Below the pieces are notes generated by a model that had not been told where the DNA came from, searched no databases, and saw nothing but the letters and a program-made list of their open reading frames with translations. The translations under genes and the position numbers were made by a program. This document shows positions 33,556 through 42,698 of a stretch of DNA of 64,000 bases, piece after piece. The DNA is taken from NCBI RefSeq assembly GCF_002812125.1, contig NZ_NPDQ01000001.1:620001-684000 (forward strand), read 5' to 3'. The number at the start of each line of letters is the position of its first letter. The first letter of the stretch is position 1. The stretch comes from Leptospira brenneri. Its GTDB lineage: Bacteria; Spirochaetota; Leptospiria; Leptospirales; Leptospiraceae.

Positions 33556-36500
33556 ATGGCTGAGCCGATAGACAAATTGAGTCCGGAAGAAATCACACAA
33601 ATCGAGACGATGTTTTCGGCTCTCAATAAAAATCCGCTCTCATCGGAAGAACTCAATCCGATGGCGAAGGTTTTACGTGAGAAACTGGGATACACTAGCC
33701 CCATCGTACCTTCCGAGCCAGAAGCAGATTCTGGGGAAGATTCCGGTTCTGCCTTTGATGATTTTGATAACGAAGGGGCAGGGGACGGAGATGCGGGAGA
33801 CCCTTTCTCTGGCCTTGATGATGGGGATGACGATTTCGGTCCACCCAAGCTTCCAGACCGTGAGGCGGAAGAAGACGACGGAATTGATTTAGATGAACTT
33901 CTTGGTGAAGACTCACCGAAACCCAGCCAAACCCCTGCTGCCACTGATGATTTTGATTTTGATGCTCCCATAAATACCGAAGGTTCGGATCCATTTGCCT
34001 CAGATTCTGGAACCTCTGAAGAAGCTGACCCATTTGCGGACATGGGTGCCACTCCGACTCCAACAGAAAGTTTTGGAGATGATCCCTTCGCGAATTTAGA
34101 TGCGATTGATGAAGCTCCTATAGAAGAAAAACCGACTCCTGATTTTGGAGATGATCCTTTTGCTAACTTAGGTGGAGATGATACTCCTCCCACTACCGAC
34201 GAAGACTTGTTTGCTGGGTTTGATTCTGGATCGGATGAACCGGCTTCTGGTGGGGATGACTTTGATTTTGGCGGTGGAACCGATACTCCGGCTACCGGCG
34301 ATGACCCATTTGCAGATATGGGTGCGACTCCTACACCTACCGAAAGTTTTGGTGATGACCCTTTTGGTGGGTTTGATGCACCTTCTTCTACAGGTGCCGC
34401 CGATGATCCGTTTGGTGATCTTTCTGCACCATCTTCTGGAGGTGGTGATACTTCTTTTGGTGATGACCCGTTTGCCGATATGGGTTCTACACCGCAAACC
34501 ACTGAATCCAATTTTGGAGATGATCCGTTTGGTGATATGGGCAGTCCGTCCACGCCTTCTCGTGATAACGAACCTACGGATATGGGTGGTGGATTTGACG
34601 ATCCATTTGGAGACTTGGGTGTGGGAATGGAACCTCCCAGTCTTGATGATGACTTAGGAGCTCCTTCTTTTGATGATTTGGCACCATCGATTGATGATAT
34701 GCCTGTTTCTACGATGGATGATTTTGGTTCCGATGGACCAGGCGGATTTGAGGAAGACCTCATGTCTCTTGGGAAAGAAGAAGAACCAGAAGAGTCACTC
34801 GAAGCAAACTTAACTGATGAAGAACTCGCCGTCATTCAGGCGGAACTACTTCGTTACCCTCCAAAACTTCGACGAACGATCATTGATACGATTGTCAACC
34901 AAAGGATTCCGGTTCGCAATCAAAAAGAAATCATCGAGCTTATCAAGGCCCAACAAAAACCAGAGGACATTGCCAACTACTTAAGTGGGCTTCTTGGGGA
35001 AAGAGTCGAACTCAGTGACTCTACTGGAAAATTTGCTGCCGATGGTGTTCCCATCATTGCGAGCCGGGATTCCTATACCAAAGAAGGTGCTGCCCGCAAA
35101 CGTGAGTTAGTTCGAAGAACGATTTTGTCTTCGGCTGCAGCTGTATTCCTAGTATTTGGAATTGTGACACTTTGGAAGTATGTCATTGTTCCGTATCGTG
35201 CGAAAGCTCAGTATGCACTTGGTCTTGAAAAAATAGAAGAGTTTAGTTATGAAACAGATGCCCTTGAGAAGAAAAAACTTCTCGCTGATGCAGAGAATTA
35301 TTTTATCAAAGGGGAAGAAATTTTCCCACATAACTTAGAGTTTTTGAATAAATACTGTATTGCATATACCAAAGCAGGACAGTATGAACGAGCTTTTGAA
35401 AAATGTTTTGGAAAAGTAGAACCTGATTTTGGATATGAAGTAGAAGATAAAGAACACAAACGTGCTTGGGAAAATAGAAAAGAAGTTCCAAACATTAGTT
35501 TTGCGAAAAAAACAGAGTGGAATGATGCGGGAGTCGAAACTGCAGGCAGAAGACCACTTCCGGAACTAGCTTTTTATCTTACTTCGCAAGATAAGGTTCC
35601 AAGAAAGGTATTAAAAGCCGGAGCCTATATTGCATCTCGGCTCAAATACAATGTTCATGATATTGATACTTATATTGCTCTCGGAACTTTCCATTCCTTC
35701 CATAGAAAGGATTTTATCGATGTTCCCCCTGGTAGTAATCGTAAAAAATATAAAAACGATCACCTTGCCATTGAATATTTTAAACGAGTGTTTACCGATG
35801 GTGGAGATCCTGATAATGTAGATGCCATTGCAGGAATTGCTAAGATTTTTTATAACAAACAAGAGTTTGGAACAGCAGTTAAATACTATAACGATATTAT
35901 TGAGAAGTATCCTAAAAATGCGATTGGCCATGGTGGGATTCTATCTACTTATATTGAGATGTGGAAAAGAGATAAAAATCCACAGTACGTTCTTAACCAC
36001 CATAGACAGGTTCGGAATGCTCTTAACATTGAAGACGAACTCTCTCTCTTTGTGTTAGCAAAACTTGCTTCTTTCTATATTGATTTGGACTCGGAAGAAG
36101 TCAGAATCAAATACAATATCAACCCAGAAGACCAAGTGACCGGGATGGAAATTGATGATAACGTGGAATATCTTCTGAACATAGCTTATGGAAAAGAAGG
36201 TGGTTCTAAATTTGCAGAAGGGTATTACCAGAGAGCTAGGTTTTATTTCAAAAAAGAAGAAGCGGCACGTGCCCTCAAACAATTGGAGTTGGCTTCGACT
36301 TACGATATCCGCCATTACTTAGCCGTTTTACTCATGGCAGAGTATTATATCCAAACAGAAAATTATGATGAAGCGGTAAAACTCCTTCGTGAAGCTGATG
36401 ACCGTTATCAAAACTATCGGGATCGACTTGGAGAAAGAGACGAAGATGAAACTTTACTGGAAGGAAGTCCGGGAAGGATTTCGTTTAACTTAGGTAAAAT

Positions 36501-37194
36501 CCAATTTTTGGAAGCGGCTGGAATTAATATAACAGACAATATACGAGAATTTCCTGGTAAAAAAATCTATCCGGAACGTAGTATTGGAACTCTTTCTTAT
36601 GAAGAAAAAGAAAGACGTAACGGCCTTTTTATGGCACGTGAATCTTTCCTTGCAGCCCTTGATCGTGATATTTCCAAAGATCCAAAAATCGTACGTGAAT
36701 GTTACTATTACTTAGGTTGGATTGATTACAATCATGGAGATTTTGCACAGAGTTTGGACTTTTGGGCGGAACTTCCCGAAGAAGATATTTATAATAACGC
36801 AACTTTACTTTTTGGTAAAGGGAATGCTTTTTACTATACAAGACAGTACAATGCAGCGCTCGGCAACTATCTGAAGTTAAAGGATGATTTTGAACTAAAA
36901 GAACAAAGTTTAGGTCGAATCGATACAGAAAACTCGGATCATAGAGAAGTATATGAAACTCTTACGGCTCTTTATAATAATATTGGAGCAGTGTATGAGA
37001 AAAAACAAGATACCATCAATGCTCTGAAATACTATTGGAAAGCAATGGAAACAGCGCGAAAAATTGGTTCTGTAAGTGAAATTGCTAACTCAAATAAAGA
37101 TCTGGTCTTTGCTCGTGCCAAACTAGACAGAGAACCACTCTTAGAAGATTGGCTTGCTCCAACACTCGATAGATTGGATCAAATAAAAAAATAG
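33556..37194 (+). CDS. Large membrane-anchored TPR protein with acidic DPF-repeat tail (FlcA-like candidate)
   Basis: 1212 residues. Residues about 1-50 form a small helical unit. Residues 55-415 are acidic and low-complexity with 11 DPF motifs, mostly GDDPF followed by A-D-M-G or similar. Residues 420-500 form a short folded helical region (LTDEELAVIQAELLRYPPK). One membrane helix is at about 522-545 (SSAAAVFLVFGIVTLWKYVIV). Residues 550-1212 are periplasmic with many TPR-type helix pairs (AIEYFKRVFTDGGDPDNVDAIAGIA, AALGNYLKLKDDF, YNNIGAVYEKKQDTINALKYYWKAM). This layout resembles the periplasmic flagellar collar protein FlcA of spirochaetes; that identity is my inference. Confidence 0.75.
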   Translation: MAEPIDKLSPEEITQIETMFSALNKNPLSSEELNPMAKVLREKLGYTSPIVPSEPEADSGEDSGSAFDDFDNEGAGDGDAGDPFSGLDDGDDDFGPPKLPDREAEEDDGIDLDELLGEDSPKPSQTPAATDDFDFDAPINTEGSDPFASDSGTSEEADPFADMGATPTPTESFGDDPFANLDAIDEAPIEEKPTPDFGDDPFANLGGDDTPPTTDEDLFAGFDSGSDEPASGGDDFDFGGGTDTPATGDDPFADMGATPTPTESFGDDPFGGFDAPSSTGAADDPFGDLSAPSSGGGDTSFGDDPFADMGSTPQTTESNFGDDPFGDMGSPSTPSRDNEPTDMGGGFDDPFGDLGVGMEPPSLDDDLGAPSFDDLAPSIDDMPVSTMDDFGSDGPGGFEEDLMSLGKEEEPEESLEANLTDEELAVIQAELLRYPPKLRRTIIDTIVNQRIPVRNQKEIIELIKAQQKPEDIANYLSGLLGERVELSDSTGKFAADGVPIIASRDSYTKEGAARKRELVRRTILSSAAAVFLVFGIVTLWKYVIVPYRAKAQYALGLEKIEEFSYETDALEKKKLLADAENYFIKGEEIFPHNLEFLNKYCIAYTKAGQYERAFEKCFGKVEPDFGYEVEDKEHKRAWENRKEVPNISFAKKTEWNDAGVETAGRRPLPELAFYLTSQDKVPRKVLKAGAYIASRLKYNVHDIDTYIALGTFHSFHRKDFIDVPPGSNRKKYKNDHLAIEYFKRVFTDGGDPDNVDAIAGIAKIFYNKQEFGTAVKYYNDIIEKYPKNAIGHGGILSTYIEMWKRDKNPQYVLNHHRQVRNALNIEDELSLFVLAKLASFYIDLDSEEVRIKYNINPEDQVTGMEIDDNVEYLLNIAYGKEGGSKFAEGYYQRARFYFKKEEAARALKQLELASTYDIRHYLAVLLMAEYYIQTENYDEAVKLLREADDRYQNYRDRLGERDEDETLLEGSPGRISFNLGKIQFLEAAGINITDNIREFPGKKIYPERSIGTLSYEEKERRNGLFMARESFLAALDRDISKDPKIVRECYYYLGWIDYNHGDFAQSLDFWAELPEEDIYNNATLLFGKGNAFYYTRQYNAALGNYLKLKDDFELKEQSLGRIDTENSDHREVYETLTALYNNIGAVYEKKQDTINALKYYWKAMETARKIGSVSEIANSNKDLVFARAKLDREPLLEDWLAPTLDRLDQIKK

Positions 37195-37228
37195 GTAACT
37201 GCAGAATTAAATCGGAGTGATTCAAATG

Positions 37229-37265
37229 GAGGATAGATAGAATCTCTATCCTCTTTGATTGGCTT
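37229..37265 (+). terminator. Probable terminator after the TPR gene
   Basis: GAGGATAG (37229-37236) pairs perfectly with CTATCCTC (37246-37253), followed by TTTGATTGGCTTTT. It lies 35 nt after the stop and 34 nt before the end of the convergent glycosyltransferase gene. The T tract is interrupted. Confidence 0.6.
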
Positions 37266-37286
37266 TTATTCGGAGAATGCTTAAAG

Positions 37287-38240
37287 CTAGTGTTTGCGAA
37301 AACGTTCGCGGATTCCAAGTAAGATGAAATAGAAAGTTTCCCACATCCTTTGGATCCTGTAAGGTCTTGCGATGATCCTCCAAAGCCAAATGAGTCCTCT
37401 TTCCTTAAACCACTCTGGTGCTTTTTTATCAGCTCCAGATAACATATCTAAGGCGCCACCCACTCCGATCACAACTGCTTTGCCAAAATAACCCGTGTTG
37501 TTTTCGATCCAAATTTCTTGGTCGGGGAAGTCCATGGCAAGAAAAATGATGTCTGGTCCAGTTTTACGAATGGCTTCTTTGACTCGCATTTCACGTTGTC
37601 TATCGAGATGGCCAGCGTGCCTGCCCACAATCCGAACTTTTGGAAAATGTCTTGTGAGATTAAAGTAAATTCGTTCTACAATTTCGTCTTTAGCCCCAAA
37701 GATAAAGGCAGTGAATTCTTTGAGTTCGGCCAAACGAATGAGGTCCATCATGACAGCAATCGGAGTGACTCTCTCTTTGAGTCTTCCCGAACTCATCCAA
37801 CCAATGCCAGCTCCTTCTACAAGAATGGTTCCTGCTTTTTCGGCAATCCTGTGGAGCGATTTTTTGGGACGCATCCGCATGAGTTTGATCGGATCTAAAA
37901 ATAAAACATGGTGCATGCCTTCTTTTTTCTCAAGCACGCGGAAGAGTTTGGCAATGGCTTCGTCTGTAGTGACGTTGTCTATGGGAATTCCCAATACTTT
38001 CAAAGTTTCCAGCTTGGAAACATCGATATTTTGGTATTCCAGTAGTATATCCCTCTCATCTTTTGAGGAATTGTGAACGATTTCGCTCAGTTGCTTCATG
38101 TAGCCGGGCTTTCCTTTCCTATCTAAAACATTATGTCCAGTACCCTCTATTGTCGCCTCTAAATTTTTAAAAACTTCCGTTTTTTCACTTGGATTGGAAT
38201 CGAAAGAACGAGAAAAAGTATCAAAATGTTTCGAACCCAT
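37287..38240 (-). CDS. WecG/TagA/CpsF family glycosyltransferase
   Basis: 317 residues from ATG 38240. That start overlaps the first codons of the divergent gene by 15 nt, and its AAGGAG abuts the ATG. ATG 38099 (270 residues, GGAAAGG about nine bases upstream) gives the usual family length and may be the real start. Family blocks: VLGIPIDNVTTDEAI, HHVLFLDP, EGAGIGWMSSGRLKERV, FIFGAKDEIVER, GRHAGH, DIIFLAMDFPDQEIWIEN, VVIGVGGALDMLSGADKKAPEWFKERGLIWLWRIIARPYR. Transfers a sugar to a lipid-linked acceptor in surface polysaccharide synthesis at the inner membrane. Confidence 0.9.
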   Translation of the reverse strand: MGSKHFDTFSRSFDSNPSEKTEVFKNLEATIEGTGHNVLDRKGKPGYMKQLSEIVHNSSKDERDILLEYQNIDVSKLETLKVLGIPIDNVTTDEAIAKLFRVLEKKEGMHHVLFLDPIKLMRMRPKKSLHRIAEKAGTILVEGAGIGWMSSGRLKERVTPIAVMMDLIRLAELKEFTAFIFGAKDEIVERIYFNLTRHFPKVRIVGRHAGHLDRQREMRVKEAIRKTGPDIIFLAMDFPDQEIWIENNTGYFGKAVVIGVGGALDMLSGADKKAPEWFKERGLIWLWRIIARPYRIQRMWETFYFILLGIRERFRKH

Positions 38241-39251
38241 CTCCTTTCAATATTGATTCTCATTTTTCTCTCAAGCGCAAGTTATGCGGAAAAACTTTCC
38301 ATTTATGGAACCATTCAAAATGGTACAACGGGCGGATTCGGTAAAGCAGACTCCATTCGTATGCTTGCTTTGCAAGGAGCCATGGTTCCTTTGGCAGACA
38401 TCGGTCCACAATCGGGTAAATTTCGGTTTCCAGAAACGGAATTACCGGAAGGCGCCCCCATTCTTTTACAAATTCAATACCAGGGTGTGAATTATAATAA
38501 AATGATTCCTCCTACAACTATGTTTCGTACATCTCCGCAAGAGGTAACTGTGTTTGAAACTGGTGCCGATCGCAAACAAGTGGCTGTTAAGAGTTTAATG
38601 CAGGTTATGCGAGAAAAAAAGGGCCTACGTGTTTTTAAATTATTTCTAATTGATAATTCGAGTAAACCTCCCAAATCCTATGATTCGAAACTGGCACCGT
38701 TGGAATATTCGGTTCCAGAGGTTGCGACAGAAATTTTGGCACAAATCCAACAACCGGGAAGTAAGATGGCAATTCCTTTGGGGGTTCCAGAAGGCAAAAA
38801 TGGCGGAAGACTTTTAGATCGAGCAATCCTTCCCGGTGTTTCTGAAATGCAAATATCTTACTTCATTCCTAATCAAAACGATACATTCACTGAACGAATG
38901 TTAATTGAATCGGAAAATGGAAAATTCCCAATTTTTGTAAAACCACAAGATATGGAAATTAAAACAGGAGAAAAAACTCCTGTTACTAAACTTGATAAAG
39001 ATGTTCCACCAGGCCTTAGTGCTTACGTTTTAAATTCTTTGGATTTTGGAACTACTGTTGAATTTACTTTCTCTGGAGGGAAACCACTCCCAACAATTTC
39101 CAACAATACGAATCCAGAAATTTGGAATGGATCCATACTGACTAGTTGGGATCTTTCTTTATTTGCAGTCGTAGGGTTTCTTGGTTTTTTATTTACGTTA
39201 TCATTTATTTTTGTCTATCGAAAACATACAGAAAGGAAAAACAAACTATGA
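38226..39251 (+). CDS. Exported protein with C-terminal membrane anchor
   Basis: 341 residues. Signal peptide (LLSILILIFLSSASYA), a periplasmic part with strands, and one C-terminal membrane helix (about 308-332, LSLFAVVGFLGFLFTLSFIFVY) followed by a basic tail RKHTERKNKL. The first 90 residues resemble a carboxypeptidase-regulatory-like unit (LSIYGTIQNGTTGGFGKADSIRM). The overall layout is that of exported adaptor-like proteins. No known family. Its end overlaps the MFS start by 4 nt (ATGA), so the two are likely functionally linked. Confidence 0.6.
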   Translation: MFRTHLLSILILIFLSSASYAEKLSIYGTIQNGTTGGFGKADSIRMLALQGAMVPLADIGPQSGKFRFPETELPEGAPILLQIQYQGVNYNKMIPPTTMFRTSPQEVTVFETGADRKQVAVKSLMQVMREKKGLRVFKLFLIDNSSKPPKSYDSKLAPLEYSVPEVATEILAQIQQPGSKMAIPLGVPEGKNGGRLLDRAILPGVSEMQISYFIPNQNDTFTERMLIESENGKFPIFVKPQDMEIKTGEKTPVTKLDKDVPPGLSAYVLNSLDFGTTVEFTFSGGKPLPTISNNTNPEIWNGSILTSWDLSLFAVVGFLGFLFTLSFIFVYRKHTERKNKL

Positions 39252-40606
39252 ACCAAAATCAAACAGCGCGAGATAAATCTTATCTAAGATTTGTTGGTCT
39301 CGGTGAACTTGCAGATCATGGTGCAAGGGGAATTTTAGCATTTTGGGTCATTTTGGCTCTCACATTCTTTTTGTTTGGTGATCAAAACTTAATAGCACCG
39401 AATATGAAAAATATTGCTGCTTCTCTTGGGATTACAAGTCAAGCAGAGATCGATTGGAAATTTGGTGCAGAAGTTCCTACGTTGTTTTTTATATTGGGTG
39501 CACTCGTTTCTTTATCAATGGGATATCTTTCTCAAGCATTTTCCCGTAAACGTTTGTTAATTGCTGCAGTTTTGCTTGGTGAAATTCCCTGTTTTTTGTC
39601 TGGGTTTGCTAATTCTTATAACGAATTTTTAATTTTACGTACACTTTGTGGATTTGGACTTGGGGGAATTTTCCCTTTGATTTATAGTTTGATTGGTGAC
39701 TATTTCTCAAGCCATTCGAGAGCAATTGCAACAGGTTATGTTTCCTTGATGATTGGTCTTGGTGTCGGTGTTGGCCAGTTACTAGGAGGAATTTTAGGTG
39801 GGGCTGATCCTATTAATGGTTGGCGAGCTTCATTTATTTATATGTCCGCACCTTCTTTTCTTTTTGCTTTCATCTATTTAGTGTTCTGCGAAGAACCGAA
39901 ACGTGGTGGTTCCGAAGAAGTCGACGCTGCCAATACACTTTCTCACAAAATTACATTTAAGGACTTTAAAATACTCTTTGAAAACAAAACCAATATTGGT
40001 GTATTTTTGCAAGGGCTTCCTGGTTGTATTCCTTGGGGTGTGTTTTTTGTATTTTTAGCTGATTACTACGAAAATACATATCTACTTTCGAAAGAAGTTG
40101 CCGCAGGAATGATTACCTTTGCTGCCATCGGTATCTTTATTGGATCCTTTTTTGGAGGGGTGATTGGTCAGTTACTTTATAATATAAAAAAACAATACCA
40201 ACCTTTACTTTGTATTTTCTCTATTATATTTGGAATATTTCCCGCAGTGTATTTATTATATGCATTCAACATTGTTGGAAATATGACACTCTTTATTGGA
40301 CTAAATGTGATTACTGGTATTCTAATCTCAATTACTGGACCTAATGTTGGTGCGGTGCTTATCAATGTAAACTCTCCAAAATCAAGAAGTGCCATCTTTT
40401 CTCTTTATAACTTAACGGATAACTTAGGAAAAGGTCTTGGGCCAGCTATGTCGGCCGTGATTTTAGGCCTCACAACTGACAGGGCTCTCGCACTTTCTAT
40501 TTCTATCTTGTTTTGGATACCTTGCGCGTTGGCTTGGTTTCTCATTCTTTTTAACTATGAAAAAGATGAAGAAAAAATGAGACAAAGTTTATTAACTGAA
40601 GGATAA
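39248..40606 (+). CDS. MFS transporter (spinster-like)
   Basis: 452 residues from ATG 39248 with AGGAAA upstream. Twelve membrane helices. MFS features: GDQNLIAPNMKNIAASLG in helix 1-2, LSMGYLSQAFSRKRLL (the G-x-x-x-D/S-R-x-x-R-x-x loop motif, here with Ser), and FGLGGIFPLIYSLIGDYFSSHSR. The GDQNLIAPN start resembles the spinster subgroup. Substrate unknown; the pairing with an exported protein suggests a lipid or organic acid, but this is a guess. Confidence 0.85.
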   Translation: MNQNQTARDKSYLRFVGLGELADHGARGILAFWVILALTFFLFGDQNLIAPNMKNIAASLGITSQAEIDWKFGAEVPTLFFILGALVSLSMGYLSQAFSRKRLLIAAVLLGEIPCFLSGFANSYNEFLILRTLCGFGLGGIFPLIYSLIGDYFSSHSRAIATGYVSLMIGLGVGVGQLLGGILGGADPINGWRASFIYMSAPSFLFAFIYLVFCEEPKRGGSEEVDAANTLSHKITFKDFKILFENKTNIGVFLQGLPGCIPWGVFFVFLADYYENTYLLSKEVAAGMITFAAIGIFIGSFFGGVIGQLLYNIKKQYQPLLCIFSIIFGIFPAVYLLYAFNIVGNMTLFIGLNVITGILISITGPNVGAVLINVNSPKSRSAIFSLYNLTDNLGKGLGPAMSAVILGLTTDRALALSISILFWIPCALAWFLILFNYEKDEEKMRQSLLTEG

Positions 40607-40621
40607 TATTACAAACGTAAT

Positions 40622-41350
40622 ATGGTGAAACATAACTTACTCGATATTGAAGGGACAACGGCTCCGATTGCCTTTGTCCACCAAGTGCTTTTCCCTTATG
40701 CAAAAAAACGCATGGAAGAATTCTTAAAAGGATACCAATTCTCTGAAGTTAAGTTAAAAGAAGTTCAGATAGAATTTGAAAAAGATTGTTCAATACGAGA
40801 AGAAGGTTTTTTATCCCGATTCACAAAAGCAGAGTTAAAAACGAAAACGAAAGTTTTGGATTTTGACTCTAACCTCATTCCTTCTTACTTCGAATATTTG
40901 ATCGAAAAAGATCGAAAGTTTGGCCCTTTAAAAGAAGTCCAAGGAAAAATTTGGAAAGAAGGTTATGAGTCGGGGGAAATCAAAAGTACTGTTTATTCCG
41001 ATGTCCCTGGTTTTTTGAAAAATGCACAAGACTTAGGAATTCAAAATCATGTGTATTCTTCCGGTTCCGTGGAAGCTCAAATTTTGATTTATCAATATTC
41101 AGAGTTAGGTGATTTAAGAGAATATTTTACTTCTTATTTTGATACGGCCGTTGGTGGGAAAAGGGAAAAAGAAAGTTATGAAAAAATTGCAAACCAACTA
41201 GGGTCTGCACCAAATGAAATTCGTTTTTTTACAGATATCGTAGAAGAAGCGGAAGCTGCAAGTTCGGTGGGGATGGAGGTTGTGATTTTGAATCGTCCTG
41301 GCAATATCCCACAGAAACCACATTCCTTTCTTATTTGGGATCATTTTTAA
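40622..41350 (+). CDS. mtnC: Acireductone synthase (enolase-phosphatase E1)
   Basis: 242 residues, HAD-superfamily enzyme of the methionine salvage pathway; it enolises and dephosphorylates a diketo sugar phosphate to acireductone. Seen: the HAD nucleophile region LLDIEGTTAPIAFVH (the family has D-x-E), SDVPGFLKNAQ with YSSGSVEAQ (motif II), and FFTDIVEEAEAA (motif IV). Sixteen nt after the MFS gene. No other salvage genes are adjacent; metK is 10 kb away. Confidence 0.92.
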   Translation: MVKHNLLDIEGTTAPIAFVHQVLFPYAKKRMEEFLKGYQFSEVKLKEVQIEFEKDCSIREEGFLSRFTKAELKTKTKVLDFDSNLIPSYFEYLIEKDRKFGPLKEVQGKIWKEGYESGEIKSTVYSDVPGFLKNAQDLGIQNHVYSSGSVEAQILIYQYSELGDLREYFTSYFDTAVGGKREKESYEKIANQLGSAPNEIRFFTDIVEEAEAASSVGMEVVILNRPGNIPQKPHSFLIWDHF

Positions 41351-41363
41351 CTGAGACCAAAGA

Positions 41364-41398
41364 CTCTTCGATTTTTCGCCAAGAATTCTTTCGAAGAG
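41364..41398. other. Hairpin between convergent genes mtnC and nnrS
   Basis: CTCTTCGA (41364-41371) pairs perfectly with TCGAAGAG (41391-41398), with AAGAATTCTT inside the loop. No T tract follows on either strand. It may end transcripts from both sides or only limit RNA decay. Confidence 0.4.
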
Positions 41399-41421
41399 CT
41401 ATAAGAGTTTAGAATTTAAGT

Positions 41422-42648
41422 CTACGAAGGTTTTCCATCAGGTCTCGGGCTAAATAAAATCTTTGTATATTGAAAGATAAATATGCTAAAAGCCAAAATC
41501 CATCCGAACCCAGAAAGATGGTAAGCCAGGTTGTATTTTCCAAGTAGCGGGAGGAACACTCTTGCAATGACTGCAAAATTTAAAATGATATATGCACTAA
41601 CTGTGAGAGGGGAAGCGATAATGTTTCTGCCAGTATGTCCTAAACTCACTCGTGTTATCATTCCATAAATAAAAACTCCGATACCACCAACTGTCAAACT
41701 ATGGATTGCGGAAGAAATGGGAAAGGAACCTAGAGCTACGAGACTGTAGAATAAAAATCCCAAACAAACCCAGAAGTATCCAATATACAAAATCCATAAA
41801 ATAGGTTTTTTATAGGATTTCCAAGGTTTCCAAGAAATAAAGCGGATGGCATTAGTGAAAAATAAAGAAAAAGAAATAAGAGAAGAGATCATGACTAATA
41901 GATCTGTTAGATGAAAATCAATTATATTAATATTGAATGAACTATTTGATGTTGTTAATGAATCTAACAGTTTTACAGTGTAAAAAAGAAATGGTAAATA
42001 GAGAATAACCAATTCCAATTTTGGAAATCGTTTAAAAGAATAACCTGGAATGACAACTCCAGAAAAGAATGGAACCACTCTTCCACCAATGATTAAGATA
42101 AGAAAAAGGATTACAAAGATACTTAAGTGAATGAAGAATAAAGTCTGTTCTGGTTCGAAAACTGAACGGGCAGATAATCCAGCTAACAAGTGAAAAATGG
42201 TAAAGATTCCATAATGGAAAACAATAGGTTTGTTGTGTTTTTGAGTTGGAACCATTAATTTTGGGTAGAGTAGAACGATGACCATTAGGTCAGAACTAAT
42301 ATCCAAACCAAATGACAAATAAGCTAAAAATCCTAGAGGGTACATCGAAAATCTTCCCAAACTCCAAAACAACAAAAGGAAAAATAAGTTTTTACCTTTT
42401 AAGATGATGGAGTTCGTCCAATTTTGAACGGCGGTAAAAAGAAATCCGAGAACAATTGCCTTGGAAAATCCAAAAACCATTTCATAGGAATGCCAATGGA
42501 TAGAGTTAATTTGAATTGGGTTAGAGATTAGATTCGTAAGAACAAGTAACCAAAACCCAATCAAGAAAATACTATAAACGGAACCGAACCAAAAAAAAGG
42601 CCGGAAGGCGGTATTCCAAAAACTCAAATGAAAGAATGAAAATTTCAT
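41422..42648 (-). CDS. nnrS: NnrS family membrane protein
   Basis: 408 residues with 12 membrane helices. The start WNTAFRPFFWFGSVYSIFLIGFW, HWHSYEMVFGFSKAIVLGFLFTAVQNWTN, GGRVVPFFSGVVIP and ITRVSLGHTGRNI are signatures of NnrS, a haem- and copper-containing inner-membrane protein that protects cells from nitric oxide. No nitrite or nitric oxide reductase genes are nearby. An FNR-type box and a TATTAT -10 element precede it at the spacing of an activator-dependent promoter, and the Crp/FNR gene is directly upstream. Confidence 0.92.
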   Translation of the reverse strand: MKFSFFHLSFWNTAFRPFFWFGSVYSIFLIGFWLLVLTNLISNPIQINSIHWHSYEMVFGFSKAIVLGFLFTAVQNWTNSIILKGKNLFFLLLFWSLGRFSMYPLGFLAYLSFGLDISSDLMVIVLLYPKLMVPTQKHNKPIVFHYGIFTIFHLLAGLSARSVFEPEQTLFFIHLSIFVILFLILIIGGRVVPFFSGVVIPGYSFKRFPKLELVILYLPFLFYTVKLLDSLTTSNSSFNINIIDFHLTDLLVMISSLISFSLFFTNAIRFISWKPWKSYKKPILWILYIGYFWVCLGFLFYSLVALGSFPISSAIHSLTVGGIGVFIYGMITRVSLGHTGRNIIASPLTVSAYIILNFAVIARVFLPLLGKYNLAYHLSGFGWILAFSIFIFQYTKILFSPRPDGKPS

Positions 42649-42654
42649 AAAATG

Positions 42655-42695
42655 ATAATAATAAAAATTGGAATCATTTCATTGATGCAAATCAA
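42655..42695 (-). promoter_or_regulatory. FNR/DNR-type operator and -10 box of nnrS
   Basis: TTGAT-GCAA-ATCAA (42682-42695) is a perfect match to the FNR/DNR consensus TTGAT-N4-ATCAA. Its centre is 40.5 bases before the nnrS start codon. On the minus strand TATTAT lies at 42660-42655, i.e. positions -12 to -7 if the first base of the ATG is +1. The box position is that of a class II activator site, so transcription would start at or within a few bases of the ATG. Confidence 0.75.
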
Positions 42696-42698
42696 GAA

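Noticed and set aside
33552..34835. 427-codon open frame on the minus strand opposite the TPR gene
   Set aside because: It is the mirror of the acidic Asp/Pro/Phe repeats on the plus strand; its product is a Ser/Gly/Pro-only sequence with no domain, and it ends at the start of the real gene.
37195..37228. Separate small gene or promoter between the TPR and glycosyltransferase genes
   Set aside because: The gap is only 92 nt between convergent genes and holds a terminator-like hairpin.
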